Shown in pieces: positions 24,465 to 33,288 of a stretch of DNA of 64,000 bases (within the stretch, counting starts at the first letter, position 1; each line of letters begins with the position of its first letter). The notes under the pieces were generated by a model, which was given only the letters and a program-made list of their open reading frames with translations, searched no databases and was not told where the DNA came from. The position numbers and the translations under genes were made by a program. The DNA is from WHSW01 sp963767285 (GTDB lineage Bacteria > Actinomycetota > Thermoleophilia > Solirubrobacterales > 70-9), in assembly GCA_963767285.1 (NCBI GenBank), contig CAVYDJ010000004.1, forward strand, positions 496,001-560,000. The letters are read 5' to 3'.

Positions 24465-25112
24465 GTGGATGACGCGGAGCTAGTCGAGGCGCTCCGGCGG
24501 GGCGACGAGGCCGCGTTCGCGTCCCTCGTCGACGAGCTCAGCCCGGCCCTGCTGCGGGTTGCGCTGATGCACGTGCCCAGCCGGGCGGTCGCCGAGGACG
24601 TCGTCCAGGACACGTGGGTCGGGGTGATCAAGGGGATCGACCGATTCGAGGGCCGGTCCTCGCTGCGCACCTGGATCTTTCAGATCCTGCTCAACACGGC
24701 GCGCACCCGCGGGGTCCGCGAGAAGCGGACGTTGCCGTTCTCGTACTTCCAGCGGCGGGCCGAGGAGGGCCGCAACGAGCCGGCGGTCGACGCGGACCGC
24801 TTCCAGGGCCGCGACGGTGCCCTCCCCGGTTGGTGGGCGCGGCCCCCGGCGGAGTGGGAGGGGGTCGAGGCCCAAATCGAGAACAACGAGGTCCGCGCCG
24901 CACTGTTGGGGGCGATCAGGGAGCTGCCCCCGCGCCAGCGCGACGTGATCGTGCTCCGCGACCTGCAGGGCTACTCGTCCGAGGAGGCACGCAACGTTCT
25001 GGGCCTCACCGAGACCAACCAGCGAGTGCTTCTGCACCGCGCGAGGTCCAAGGTCCGCGCCGCGCTCGAGTCGTACTTCGACGCCGAGCAGGCCACGGAG
25101 GTGCCGGCATGA
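24465..25112 (+). CDS. ECF-type RNA polymerase sigma factor
   Basis: A 215-residue sigma-70 family member with region 2 (LMHVPSRAVAEDVVQDTWVGVIKGIDRFEG, SLRTWIFQILLNTAR) and region 4 (AIRELPPRQRDVIVLRDLQGYSSEEARNVLGL and the recognition helix TNQRVLLHRARSKVR). The inter-domain linker is long (about 60 residues, Trp/Pro-rich), as in some actinobacterial ECF groups. It would direct polymerase to a dedicated stress or envelope regulon. GTG 24465 follows TAGGCT (24453-24458) by 6 bases, so leaderless. Its stop overlaps the downstream anti-sigma gene by ATGA. Confidence 0.9.
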   Translation: MDDAELVEALRRGDEAAFASLVDELSPALLRVALMHVPSRAVAEDVVQDTWVGVIKGIDRFEGRSSLRTWIFQILLNTARTRGVREKRTLPFSYFQRRAEEGRNEPAVDADRFQGRDGALPGWWARPPAEWEGVEAQIENNEVRAALLGAIRELPPRQRDVIVLRDLQGYSSEEARNVLGLTETNQRVLLHRARSKVRAALESYFDAEQATEVPA

Positions 25113-25381
25113 GCGCGGGAGCCTCGCTTGGAGAAACGATGAGCTGTTTTGAATTCGTCGAGCTGGTGACCGATTACCTCGAGGGGCGGCTCGAAGCCGC
25201 CGAGGCGGAGCGCTTCCAGGCCCACCTCGACCTGTGCGACGGCTGCCAGGCCTACGTCGAGCAGATGCGCACCACGCTCGAAGCGCTCGGGCGGATCCCC
25301 GAGGAGACGATCACGACCGAGGCCCGCGCCGAGCTCCTCCACGTGTTCGCGGAGTTCCGCTCGGGCGCGAGCCCCGGCTGA
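25109..25381 (+). CDS. soluble zinc-binding anti-sigma factor
   Basis: A 90-residue protein with the ZAS-type HxxxCxxC motif in HLDLCDGC, preceded by the Cys of MSCFEFVELVTDYLEG. The helical LEAAEAERFQAHL segment and the zinc site would wrap around sigma region 2/4. There is no membrane helix, so the factor is cytoplasmic; redox-sensitive release through the zinc Cys, as in RsrA, is possible but not shown. ATGA overlap with the sigma gene indicates co-translation. The internal ATG at 25139 is an alternative start that would lose only non-conserved residues. Confidence 0.85.
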   Translation: MSAGASLGETMSCFEFVELVTDYLEGRLEAAEAERFQAHLDLCDGCQAYVEQMRTTLEALGRIPEETITTEARAELLHVFAEFRSGASPG

Positions 25382-25393
25382 ACGTGCCTCGCC

Positions 25394-26554
25394 CTACTTG
25401 ATCTTGAGCTCGCTGACCACGGCGGCGTGATCGGACGGGAAGACCCCGTCGATCGGTCCTCGCCCCACGACCTCCGAGGAGACGAGCTTCACCCGCTTCC
25501 CGGGTTTCGCCATGACGTGGTCCACCACGTGATCGAAGTCCTCGATCGCCTCCCCGCAGCAGCTCGGCGGGTCCAGTGTGCTGCGGCGCGCGAAGCCGGC
25601 CGCGAGGATGCGCTCGAAGGCGTCCTCGTCACCCGGCTTGACGCCGGGCACGTTGGAGTTCAGGTCACCGAGCAGGACCACCGGGATCTTGGCCTTGGCC
25701 GGGCCCTCGACCAGCTCGCCGGCCTGGGTCTCGCGAACGTCGCCGTTGCCGACCGTTGACTTCGTCGGCGGCTCGGTCGCCGTGTCGAACATCGTGTTCG
25801 AGGTGGGGTTGTTGTCGAACGCCTCCAGATGGGTGTCGACGAGGCGGAACTCGTCGCTGCCGCGGACGCTCGCCTCAACCGACTCCCACCCGCGCGGCAC
25901 CGGATAGGGGACGCCGCCGAGCAGCTCGAAGGAGAGTTGGTGGCGATAGCTCTCCTGCTTCACGTTCGACGTCTTGACGCCGTGGCCGACCCGCTTGAGG
26001 ATCGCGTTCTGCGTGAGCAGCCGGGCGTCCGTCTCGGAGCCGTCGCAACCGGATCCGATCCCGTCGACGTTGGCCTTGATCTCGAACTCGAACTCCTCGT
26101 GGACGGTCACCAGCTTGTAGCGCTTCTCGCCCTTGTTGAGGCGGTCCAGGATGAGATCCACGAAGTCGTACCTGACGGTCGTCGCCTCGGTTCCGCCCAG
26201 AATCGGTCCGTTGTCGGGGGGAGTCTGGGTGTAGACGGCGTCGGCCTCCTGCAGGCCGACGAGGTCAGGCTCCGCCGCGAGGATGTTCTTGGCGACGCCG
26301 CGCATCCGGAGCGGGGGATTGCTCGCGTCGACCTCGCGGACGTTCTCGCCCGCCCCGTCGCAGAGCCCGTCGAGGCTGGTCGCGAAGCGCGCCGAGAGCC
26401 CGGAGCCGAGGCTGACGTTGTAGGTCATCACCTTGACGGTCGTCCCGCGCTCGCCCTTGGCCTTGTCCTCGGCTTGTGCCATGGACGCGCCCAGCGCCCA
26501 GGTGCAGCACGCGACCAGCGCGAGCAGCGCCGACGGTCCGATCCTCTCTCTCAA
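25394..26554 (-). CDS. secreted endonuclease/exonuclease/phosphatase-family protein
   Basis: A 386-residue exported protein. The signal peptide is SALLALVACCTWALGASMAQA. The EEP fold is shown by VMTYNVSLG, VGLQEAD, VDTHLEA, VLLGDLNS and the closing SDHAAVVSEL, which carry the Asn, Glu, His, Asp/Asn and Asp-His catalytic residues. Such enzymes cut phosphodiesters in nucleic acids, sphingomyelin or phosphoinositides; the substrate is open. TTG 26554 is used because AAGGAGG lies 7 bases upstream; GTG 26557 directly before it is equally possible. The same frame stays open far upstream, antisense to obgE, and that part is not real. Confidence 0.85.
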   Translation of the reverse strand: MRERIGPSALLALVACCTWALGASMAQAEDKAKGERGTTVKVMTYNVSLGSGLSARFATSLDGLCDGAGENVREVDASNPPLRMRGVAKNILAAEPDLVGLQEADAVYTQTPPDNGPILGGTEATTVRYDFVDLILDRLNKGEKRYKLVTVHEEFEFEIKANVDGIGSGCDGSETDARLLTQNAILKRVGHGVKTSNVKQESYRHQLSFELLGGVPYPVPRGWESVEASVRGSDEFRLVDTHLEAFDNNPTSNTMFDTATEPPTKSTVGNGDVRETQAGELVEGPAKAKIPVVLLGDLNSNVPGVKPGDEDAFERILAAGFARRSTLDPPSCCGEAIEDFDHVVDHVMAKPGKRVKLVSSEVVGRGPIDGVFPSDHAAVVSELKIK

Positions 26555-26611
26555 CACCGTTCCTCCTTGATATCTGCCGGGAAGAGTCCTAACACGTCTA
26601 CCGTTCGTTCG

Positions 26612-27895
26612 ATGCTGCACGATCGGGCGAAGATTCACGTCGAGGGCGGCGCAGGGGGCAACGGGGTGATCTCGTTCCGGCGCGAGGCGCACGTACCCCG
26701 GGGCGGGCCCGACGGCGGCGACGGCGGGCGCGGCGGCGACGTCGTCCTCGTCTGCGATCCGTCGCGTCGCGACCTCGCGGCGATGCGCTTCTCGCCCCAC
26801 CAGCGCGGTGGGCGCGGTGGCCACGGCGAGGGCGGTCAGCGCCACGGCGCCCGGGGCGACGACGCGATCGTTCCGGTGCCGCCGGGTACGCAGGTGGAGG
26901 GCCTCGAGGGCCGGCGGTACGACCTGGTCGAGCCCGGCCAGCGCGCGATCGTCGCGGCCGGGGGCGCCGGCGGACACGGCAACAAGCGCTTCACCAGCTC
27001 GACTCGCCAGACGCCGCGCTTCGCCGAGCGCGGGCTGGCGGGCGAGTCCGGGTGGATCGAGCTGCGGCTGAAGCTGCTTGCCGACGCGGGGCTGGTCGGA
27101 CTGCCGAACGCGGGCAAGTCGTCGCTGCTGGCGCGGCTGACGCGGGCGGCGCCGAAGATCGCCGACTATCCGTTCACGACGCTCGAGCCGGTGCTCGGGA
27201 CGATCGACGACGGCGAGCGCCAACTCGTGCTCGCCGACATCCCAGGGCTGATCGAGGGTGCCGCGGAGGGCGTGGGCCTGGGCCACGAGTTCCTCGCCCA
27301 CGTCGAGCGCTGCCGCGTCCTCGTGCATCTCGTGGCCGTCGATCCCCTGGCCGGGGAAGACCCGGTTCGGCGCTACGAGACGATCCGCCGCGAGCTCGCC
27401 GCGCACGGGGGCGGGCTCGAGCTGCTGCCCGAGATCGCGGTGATCTCCAAGGCGGACCTCGCGCCGGCGGCAGACGTGGAGGCGATCGCCGCCGGGCTGA
27501 GCGAGCATCTGGAGCGTCCGGTCCTGACGGTGTCGGCGCCCACCGCCGCAGGGCTCCAGGAGCTCCAGCAAGCGATCTTCGCGGCCGTTGCACCGGAGGC
27601 GCAGGCGATGCCTCGGGGCGCCTCGGAGCCGGAGTTCGAGGTCGAGCACATGGTCTACGCGCCGGCCGGCGACGGTGGCTTCGAGGTCGTGCGCGAGGAC
27701 GAGGCGTTTCGCGTCCTCGGCCGCGGCGTCGAGATGCTCGTCGGCCGCCACGACCTGTCCAACCTTGAGGCGCTCGCCTATCTCGAGCAGCGGCTGCGCG
27801 AGATCGGTGTGATCGCGGCGCTCGAGCGGGCGGGATTCGAGCCCGGCGACGAGGTCAGGATCGGCGAGGAGGAGTTCGAGCTGGACCCCGGCTAG
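26612..27895 (+). CDS. obgE: Obg-family GTPase, ribosome assembly and stress
   Basis: A 427-residue Obg GTPase. The glycine-rich N-terminal Obg fold (GGAGGNGVISFRRE, GGPDGGDGGRGGDV), the G domain with GLPNAGKSS at 163-171, DIPGLIEGA and SKAD (NKxD with Ser in place of Asn), and a C-terminal OCT domain (GFEVVREDEAFRVLG) are all present. It binds 50S precursors and ppGpp. TACCGT (26599-26604) ends 7 bases before ATG 26612, so the message is probably leaderless. Divergent from the secreted EEP gene. In many genomes rplU-rpmA-obgE are contiguous; here the sigma pair and the EEP gene intervene. Confidence 0.96.
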   Translation: MLHDRAKIHVEGGAGGNGVISFRREAHVPRGGPDGGDGGRGGDVVLVCDPSRRDLAAMRFSPHQRGGRGGHGEGGQRHGARGDDAIVPVPPGTQVEGLEGRRYDLVEPGQRAIVAAGGAGGHGNKRFTSSTRQTPRFAERGLAGESGWIELRLKLLADAGLVGLPNAGKSSLLARLTRAAPKIADYPFTTLEPVLGTIDDGERQLVLADIPGLIEGAAEGVGLGHEFLAHVERCRVLVHLVAVDPLAGEDPVRRYETIRRELAAHGGGLELLPEIAVISKADLAPAADVEAIAAGLSEHLERPVLTVSAPTAAGLQELQQAIFAAVAPEAQAMPRGASEPEFEVEHMVYAPAGDGGFEVVREDEAFRVLGRGVEMLVGRHDLSNLEALAYLEQRLREIGVIAALERAGFEPGDEVRIGEEEFELDPG

Positions 27896-27937
27896 AACTG
27901 GCGCATCAGCCAGGAAGGCGGGTTACCCTGGGCTCAA

Positions 27938-30718
27938 GTGAGGGGATCGTGGGGAGTTCTTGGGGTGGTGTGCATCTGCGCGGCGGCAGCCGCGCCGGCG
28001 AACGCCGACGCCGCCGTCAAGGCCGGCGCGGCGGTTGCCGACGCGAGCTGGCACGTCGGTGCCTCGGCGGGCCAGTACGCCTCCGACGGCACCTTCGGGG
28101 TTGATCCGGACGCTGGCACCTACGACCCCACCACCCATTCGATCCGCCGCGCAACCTCCTACGGGATCCAGTCTCGGCTCGAGGTCCGGGCGCTGGTCGT
28201 CCAGGGGCCGGCGGGCAACCGCTTCGCGATCGCGAAGACCGACCAGTACATCCCGCAGGACCTGCTCTACCGCCGCGCCGCGCAGTTGCTGGAGACCGAG
28301 GGCGATTGCGGGATCACGGCCGATTCGCTGACGATGACGGCCACCCACGATCACTCGTCGCCCATGTACTCGTCCACCTCGTGGGGCGTCTGGGCGTTCC
28401 AGGACGTCTTCGACGTCCGCTTCTACAACTACCTCTCCAGGCAGATCTTCACCGCGGTCGAGGACGCGTGCGACGAGCTGGTGCCGGTCCGAGTCGGCGC
28501 CGCGGTCGGCCAGTTCGACAAGACCCACCGGCACTCGTTCGGTCCGGCGATCGCCGACGACGGCAGTCCGGCCGGCTACCCGGTCTCGAACACCGACCAG
28601 GATCTCAGCATCGTCCGCTTCGACGACGTCAGCGACCCCGAGCATCCGAAGCCGGTCGCCAACCTCGTCAACTGGAGCGGCCATCCGGAGTTCCTCGAAG
28701 GCAACGACCTGATCTCGGCCGACTACATCGGTCCAGCCCAGCGCATGCTCGATCGGGAGACCGGGGCCGTGACGATCTGGACGCAGGGGGCGGTCGGCAC
28801 CGCGGAGCCCGAGCGTTCGACCTTCCACTCGATCCACGAGCGGCTCGAGTTCACGCACAAGGAATACGCCCAGGCCGAGTACGCCGCGCGCCTGTTGACC
28901 GACTCGCTGCTCGAGACGTGGAGCGGGATCGGCTCCGGCGACCCGCCCGACCCGGACCGCTACGTCCCGTTCGACGACCACTTCTCGGTCAAGATGGCGA
29001 ACAAGTGGTACCCGGGCCCGTTCTCCCATCCGTACCCCGGCGTCTCGAACTGCCGCGCCGACCGGACGCTGTCGGGTGAGTACCTGCTGCCGATCGTCGG
29101 GCTGCCCGACTGCAGCACGCCGGAGGAGGGGCTGCGCAACGTCGCCGATCTGGTCGGGCTGCCGGAGCCGCCGCCCTCGCCGATCCCCCCGATCGACCCG
29201 GGCCTGACCACCGACGACTTCGAGGCGCTGGGCATCCCGGTGCCGGAGAACTACGGGGCTCCCGGGTACAGCGGGCTGCAGGAGGACATGAGCGTCCACC
29301 TCCAGGGGATCAGGCTCGGCGAGATCTACCTGCCGATCTGCTCCTGCGAGCAGTGGTACGACCAGAGCGAGAACATCGAGACGCGGACCGACAAGATCGC
29401 GAACAACGAGTGGGTCGGCTACGACTGGGGCGCCCAGTGCACCGCGGACGGGAACGGCACCTACGAGGCCGACGGCGCGGGCACCGGCACCTGGACCTGC
29501 CCGAACCCGGGCAACACATCCCAGACCCTGCCGCCCATCAGCGACCTGAAGTACCAGCGGATGCGGGCCCAGGTCAACAACCCCGCCAACGGCTGGAACG
29601 ACATCGAGAACGTCGCGACGGCCGAGTCCGAGCCGGTCGACCCGCGCGAGATCAAGGGCAACTACACCCAGGACGACGGGGACATCTCCGCCGGGCTCGG
29701 TTACGACCTGACGATCCCGATCTCGATGGCCAACGACTACAACGGCTACATCGCCACGTATCGCGAGTACCAGCGGGGCGACCACTACCGCAAGGCGCTG
29801 ACGGGCTGGGGACCGCATTCGAGCGATTACATGGCCACCCGGCTCGTGTACATCGGCCGGCGTCTGCGTTATAGCCCGGCCCGGCTGCCCGACGACATGG
29901 AGATCGAGAAGCTGGTGTTCCCGAAGATCGCCGCGGACCAGCGCGTCAACAACGCGCGCGCGACGGCGCTCGGCACCGCCGGACAGGCGGCGGTCGACGC
30001 CTACGAGGCGGCGCTACCGGACGAGGCGCCGGTCGAGGCCGTCAGCCAGCCCGCCGACGTCGAGCGCTTCGGCGCGGCGTTCTTCACCTGGAACGGCGGC
30101 TCGAACTTCACCGACAACCCGGAGGTCACCGTCGAGCGCGAGGTCGCCCCCGGCGAGTGGAGGACGTTCGCCGACCAGTCGGGCGAGATCCCGGTGACGC
30201 TCGAGTTCCCGCAGGGCGAGGACGTCGCGAGCTACCTGAGCGGCGACCAGGCCTGGCCGTGGACGGCGCACTTCGAGGCCTTCGTCGCGCCGTTCGACCC
30301 CGGGTCTGGCTCGCGCGCGACGCCGGCCGGCAACTATCGCTTCGCGGTCCACGGCATGCATCGCTCCGGCGGCGCGGCGGAGCCGTACGACCTCACCTCT
30401 GAGAGCTTCGCGGTCGAGCCCTGGAGCGGGATCACGGTCGAGGACCTGCGCCTCGACGACGACAGGACGGTCAGCTTCAAGGTCGGCCCGCGCACGACGC
30501 GCACCGTCGAGGGCGGCGGCCCGACGATCGCAGGCGGAGATCGGGCCGATCGACTACCCGGACTCCTACGACTCGCCGTCGCCGTTCATCCGCAACGACC
30601 AGACCGCGTACCGCGACCCCGCGGCGCCCGGATGACGCCTCGAGGCTCGAGTGGTTCTGCTTCACCTGCACCTTCCGGCCCTGGATCGACGCCGGCGACG
30701 CCACCGAGGCCTTCGTGA
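27938..30718 (+). CDS. secreted neutral ceramidase-like hydrolase, frameshifted near C-terminus
   Basis: GTG 27938 opens a frame with a signal peptide (GVVCICAAAAAPANADA) and a neutral/alkaline non-lysosomal ceramidase-like domain: SLTMTATHDHSS fits the zinc His cluster, VNWSGHPEFL and QGAVGTAEP fit later catalytic blocks. It would hydrolyse N-acyl lipids outside the cell. The reading frame is sensible to about 30,535; after that the correct sequence continues in other frames: EIGPIDYPDSYDS in a second frame to about 30,629, then DDASRLEWFCFTC in a third. Dropping one G near 30,536 and one near 30,631 restores a single protein of about 1,100 residues ending at 31,248. TACCCT (27924-27929) ends 8 bases before the GTG. 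Residues after about 866 of this frame are artefactual. Confidence 0.75.
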   Translation: MRGSWGVLGVVCICAAAAAPANADAAVKAGAAVADASWHVGASAGQYASDGTFGVDPDAGTYDPTTHSIRRATSYGIQSRLEVRALVVQGPAGNRFAIAKTDQYIPQDLLYRRAAQLLETEGDCGITADSLTMTATHDHSSPMYSSTSWGVWAFQDVFDVRFYNYLSRQIFTAVEDACDELVPVRVGAAVGQFDKTHRHSFGPAIADDGSPAGYPVSNTDQDLSIVRFDDVSDPEHPKPVANLVNWSGHPEFLEGNDLISADYIGPAQRMLDRETGAVTIWTQGAVGTAEPERSTFHSIHERLEFTHKEYAQAEYAARLLTDSLLETWSGIGSGDPPDPDRYVPFDDHFSVKMANKWYPGPFSHPYPGVSNCRADRTLSGEYLLPIVGLPDCSTPEEGLRNVADLVGLPEPPPSPIPPIDPGLTTDDFEALGIPVPENYGAPGYSGLQEDMSVHLQGIRLGEIYLPICSCEQWYDQSENIETRTDKIANNEWVGYDWGAQCTADGNGTYEADGAGTGTWTCPNPGNTSQTLPPISDLKYQRMRAQVNNPANGWNDIENVATAESEPVDPREIKGNYTQDDGDISAGLGYDLTIPISMANDYNGYIATYREYQRGDHYRKALTGWGPHSSDYMATRLVYIGRRLRYSPARLPDDMEIEKLVFPKIAADQRVNNARATALGTAGQAAVDAYEAALPDEAPVEAVSQPADVERFGAAFFTWNGGSNFTDNPEVTVEREVAPGEWRTFADQSGEIPVTLEFPQGEDVASYLSGDQAWPWTAHFEAFVAPFDPGSGSRATPAGNYRFAVHGMHRSGGAAEPYDLTSESFAVEPWSGITVEDLRLDDDRTVSFKVGPRTTRTVEGGGPTIAGGDRADRLPGLLRLAVAVHPQRPDRVPRPRGARMTPRGSSGSASPAPSGPGSTPATPPRPS

Positions 30719-31248
30719 CGATCCGCAACGGGTCCGGGCAGGTGATCGACCGTGTCCCGGCGACGGCGTCCGGCGACCGCTGGGTCACGTCGGAGCGACT
30801 CGCGGCCGGACAGACGGCGACCGTCGAGGCCGGCGACGTCACCGACGCCTTCGGCGACTACAACGGCGCCGCGTCGAGCGAGCTCAGCGGCGGCCCCGCG
30901 CCGGCGGACTCCGAGCCCGTGCCGGCCGGCGAGGCCGGCGAGGCCGCCGGCGGTGACCCCGCCGAAGCGGGGGCGGACGAGGAGATCTCCGCGCCGCCGA
31001 CCAGCTCCGCCTGCACCAACCTGATCCGCGGCACCGGCAAGGGCGAGGTCCTGCGCGGCACGGCGTCGGGAGACCGGATCAACGGCGGCGGGGGAGACGA
31101 CAAGCTCCGCGGCGCGGCCGGCGACGACTGTCTGCGCGGCGGCGGCGGCCGCGACGTGATCAACTGCGGTCCGGGCAACGACTACGCCGCTGTGACGAGC
31201 CGCGACCGTGTGCGCCGCTGCGAGCGCGTCTACCTCGGCTCACGCTGA
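30715..31248 (+). CDS. displaced C-terminal part of the ceramidase-like protein with RTX-like module
   Basis: This frame is really the 3' part of the preceding gene; sense sequence starts at about 30,631 (DDASRLEWFCFTCTFRPW) and the GTG at 30715 is only the first available start. It holds an Ig-like beta segment (AFVTIRNGSGQVIDRVPATA), an acidic Ala/Gly/Pro linker, and a terminal module of GxGDD-type calcium-binding repeats (RINGGGGDDKLRGAAGDDCL) ending with CGPGNDYAAV and RRCERV. The same module, with matching Cys positions, ends the CocE-like protein at 39482-41701. Translation as a separate polypeptide is unlikely. Confidence 0.6.
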   Translation: MTIRNGSGQVIDRVPATASGDRWVTSERLAAGQTATVEAGDVTDAFGDYNGAASSELSGGPAPADSEPVPAGEAGEAAGGDPAEAGADEEISAPPTSSACTNLIRGTGKGEVLRGTASGDRINGGGGDDKLRGAAGDDCLRGGGGRDVINCGPGNDYAAVTSRDRVRRCERVYLGSR

Positions 31249-31278
31249 GACCCGGGCCAGCTTCTAACCTGACCGCCG

Positions 31279-32367
31279 ATGACGGTGGTCGTGAAGCTCG
31301 GTTCCTCGATCGTCGCCGACGAGAGCGGCGAGGTGCGCGCGAGCGTGCTCGACAGCGTCTGCGGCCAGGTCGCCGACCTCCACCACGCGGGCGAGGACGT
31401 GGCGATGGTGACCTCGGGGGCGATCGCGCTTGGCTGGCGGCTGATGGAGCTCGAGCAGCGCCCGCGGACCGTCGACGAGTTGCAGGCGGCCTCGGCGGTC
31501 GGGCAGGGGACCCTGTTTCGCGCCTACGAGTCGCGCCTTGCCGAGCGCGGCGTCCACGCGGCGCAGGTGCTGCTGACGTCATACGACCTCTCGGTGCGGA
31601 TGCATTACTTGAACGCCCGCCAGGCGCTGCGCAAGCTGCTCGAGTGGCGCGCGGTGCCGGTCGTCAACGAGAACGACACCACGGCCACCGACGAGATCAC
31701 CTTCGGCGACAACGACTTCCTCTCCGCGCAGCTCGCCCTGCTGCTGGGAGCGCGCCTGCTGGTTCTGCTGACCGACACCGACGGGTTGCACACCGCGGAC
31801 CCCGGCCGCGACCCGGGCGCGGTTCGGGTGCCGGTGGTCGACGACTTCGCCGAGCTCGACGGCTATGAGATCGGGGATCGGACCTCGCTCTACGGATCCG
31901 GGGGGATGCGCAGCAAGGTGTCGGCCGCCGGGATGGCGAGCGCCGCGGGGATCGCGGCGGCGATCTGCGACGGGACCGCGCCGGGCTCGCTGCTGGCGGC
32001 CGCGGGGAGCGAGGATGTCGGGACCCGGTTCGTGCCGCACCCGGAGCGGACGCCCTCGTTCAAGCTCTGGCTGCGCCACGCGAAGCCGGCCCGCGGGCGT
32101 GTCGTGGTCGACGACGGCGCGGCCCGGGTTCTGCGCGAGAGCGGCTCGAGCCTGCTGCCGGTGGGGATCGTCGGAGTGGAGGGCGAGTTCACCGCCGGCG
32201 ATGCGGTCGACGTCGTCTGCGACGGAAAAGCGGTCGGCAAGGGGATCGTGAACTACTCTTCGGCGGAGCTGGTGAGGATCAAGGGACTGAAATCCACCGA
32301 AGTGCTCGAGCTGCTGCCGAACGCCTCCGAGGAGGCAGTGCACCGGGATCGGTTCGTGCTCGCGTGA
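31279..32367 (+). CDS. proB: glutamate 5-kinase
   Basis: A 362-residue two-domain ProB. The amino-acid kinase core has VVKLGSSIVAD, MVTSGAIALG, VNENDTTATDEITFGDND and SLYGSGGMRSKVSAA; the C-terminal PUA domain (GRVVVDDGAARVLRESG, GIVGVEGEFTAGDAV) is complete. It makes gamma-glutamyl phosphate in proline synthesis and is expected to be feedback-inhibited by proline. TAACCT (31265-31270) ends 8 bases before the ATG. Its partner proA lies downstream, separated by a protease gene. Confidence 0.96.
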   Translation: MTVVVKLGSSIVADESGEVRASVLDSVCGQVADLHHAGEDVAMVTSGAIALGWRLMELEQRPRTVDELQAASAVGQGTLFRAYESRLAERGVHAAQVLLTSYDLSVRMHYLNARQALRKLLEWRAVPVVNENDTTATDEITFGDNDFLSAQLALLLGARLLVLLTDTDGLHTADPGRDPGAVRVPVVDDFAELDGYEIGDRTSLYGSGGMRSKVSAAGMASAAGIAAAICDGTAPGSLLAAAGSEDVGTRFVPHPERTPSFKLWLRHAKPARGRVVVDDGAARVLRESGSSLLPVGIVGVEGEFTAGDAVDVVCDGKAVGKGIVNYSSAELVRIKGLKSTEVLELLPNASEEAVHRDRFVLA

Positions 32368-33263
32368 GGACACGGCGGAGCCGGGCGGTCGCCCTGACGG
32401 TCTGCGCGCTCGCGGCCGCCGGCACCGCCGCCCCGGTCGCCGGCGGCAAGGTGATCACGATGTCCGGCGGCTCCGGGGCCGCGGCGGCGCGCTACTGGAC
32501 CGCGGAGCGGATGGCGAAGGCGCGGCCTCTCACCCTCGTCCGCGGCGCCCACGGTCCGGTCTTGAAGCGGGCGCCCCAGCCCCCGCCGTTCGAGAGCTTC
32601 CAGGTTCCGGACCCGCTCGCGGCGCCGCTGCCCGCGCACGGGAAGATCTTCGGGTTCCTGCCTGGATTCGGCGGCTACGAGTGCTCGGGGACAGTGGTCG
32701 ATCACCCGTCTCGCACCGTCGTGATGACCGCCGGCCACTGCCTCTCCGACCCTCGTACGCGCACTCTCGCCACCCGCGTCGTCTTCATCCCGTCCTACAC
32801 CGACGGGGCGCGGCCGTTCGGCCGGTGGACCGCGTTCGACGGACGGATCACGCGGGAGTGGTTCAAGCGGGAGAACTACGACTTCGACTACGGCACGGTC
32901 GCGCTGCGACCGCACAACGGGCAGCGGATCGAGGACGTCGTCGGCGCCCGGCCGCTTGCCGTCAACACGCCGCGCGAGCAGGTCTACAACGCCTTCGGCT
33001 ATCCGGTCAACTTCGCCCGTGCCCAGCTGATGTGGACCTGTCGCGGGCCGTATGCGGGCGACGACCCGCGGCCGATCCCCGGCGGCCCGCCGCCGATCGG
33101 GATGGGCTGCGACATGAAGTCGGGGGCGAGCGGCGGCGGCTGGGTCGACGACCTCGGCCAGCTGGTCTCGGTGACCAGCTTCGGCTACGGGGCGCGCAAG
33201 GGCTTCCTGTACGGGCCCTACCTCACCGAGAAGGCTGCGCGCCTGGTCGCACGTTCGGGCTGA
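32364..33263 (+). CDS. secreted trypsin-like serine protease
   Basis: A 299-residue chymotrypsin-fold protease with a signal peptide (AVALTVCALAAAGTAAPVAGG). The triad is His125 (MTAGHC), an Asp in NYDFDYGTVAL (173 or 175) and Ser256 (GASGGGW). Cys pairs CSG/GHC and CRG/GCD fit the fold's disulfides. It belongs to the V8/glutamyl-endopeptidase-like actinobacterial group. GTG 32364 overlaps the proB stop (GTGA), so it is co-translated with a proline gene although it has no role in proline synthesis. Substrate unknown. Confidence 0.88.
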   Translation: MRTRRSRAVALTVCALAAAGTAAPVAGGKVITMSGGSGAAAARYWTAERMAKARPLTLVRGAHGPVLKRAPQPPPFESFQVPDPLAAPLPAHGKIFGFLPGFGGYECSGTVVDHPSRTVVMTAGHCLSDPRTRTLATRVVFIPSYTDGARPFGRWTAFDGRITREWFKRENYDFDYGTVALRPHNGQRIEDVVGARPLAVNTPREQVYNAFGYPVNFARAQLMWTCRGPYAGDDPRPIPGGPPPIGMGCDMKSGASGGGWVDDLGQLVSVTSFGYGARKGFLYGPYLTEKAARLVARSG

Positions 33264-33288
33264 GCACACCCGCCGTTACCCTTTGGGC

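Noticed and set aside
26558..27751. N-terminal extension of the EEP frame antisense to obgE
   Set aside because: Low-complexity Arg/Leu/Ala shadow sequence; obgE on the other strand is unmistakable, and a signal peptide with SD marks the real start.
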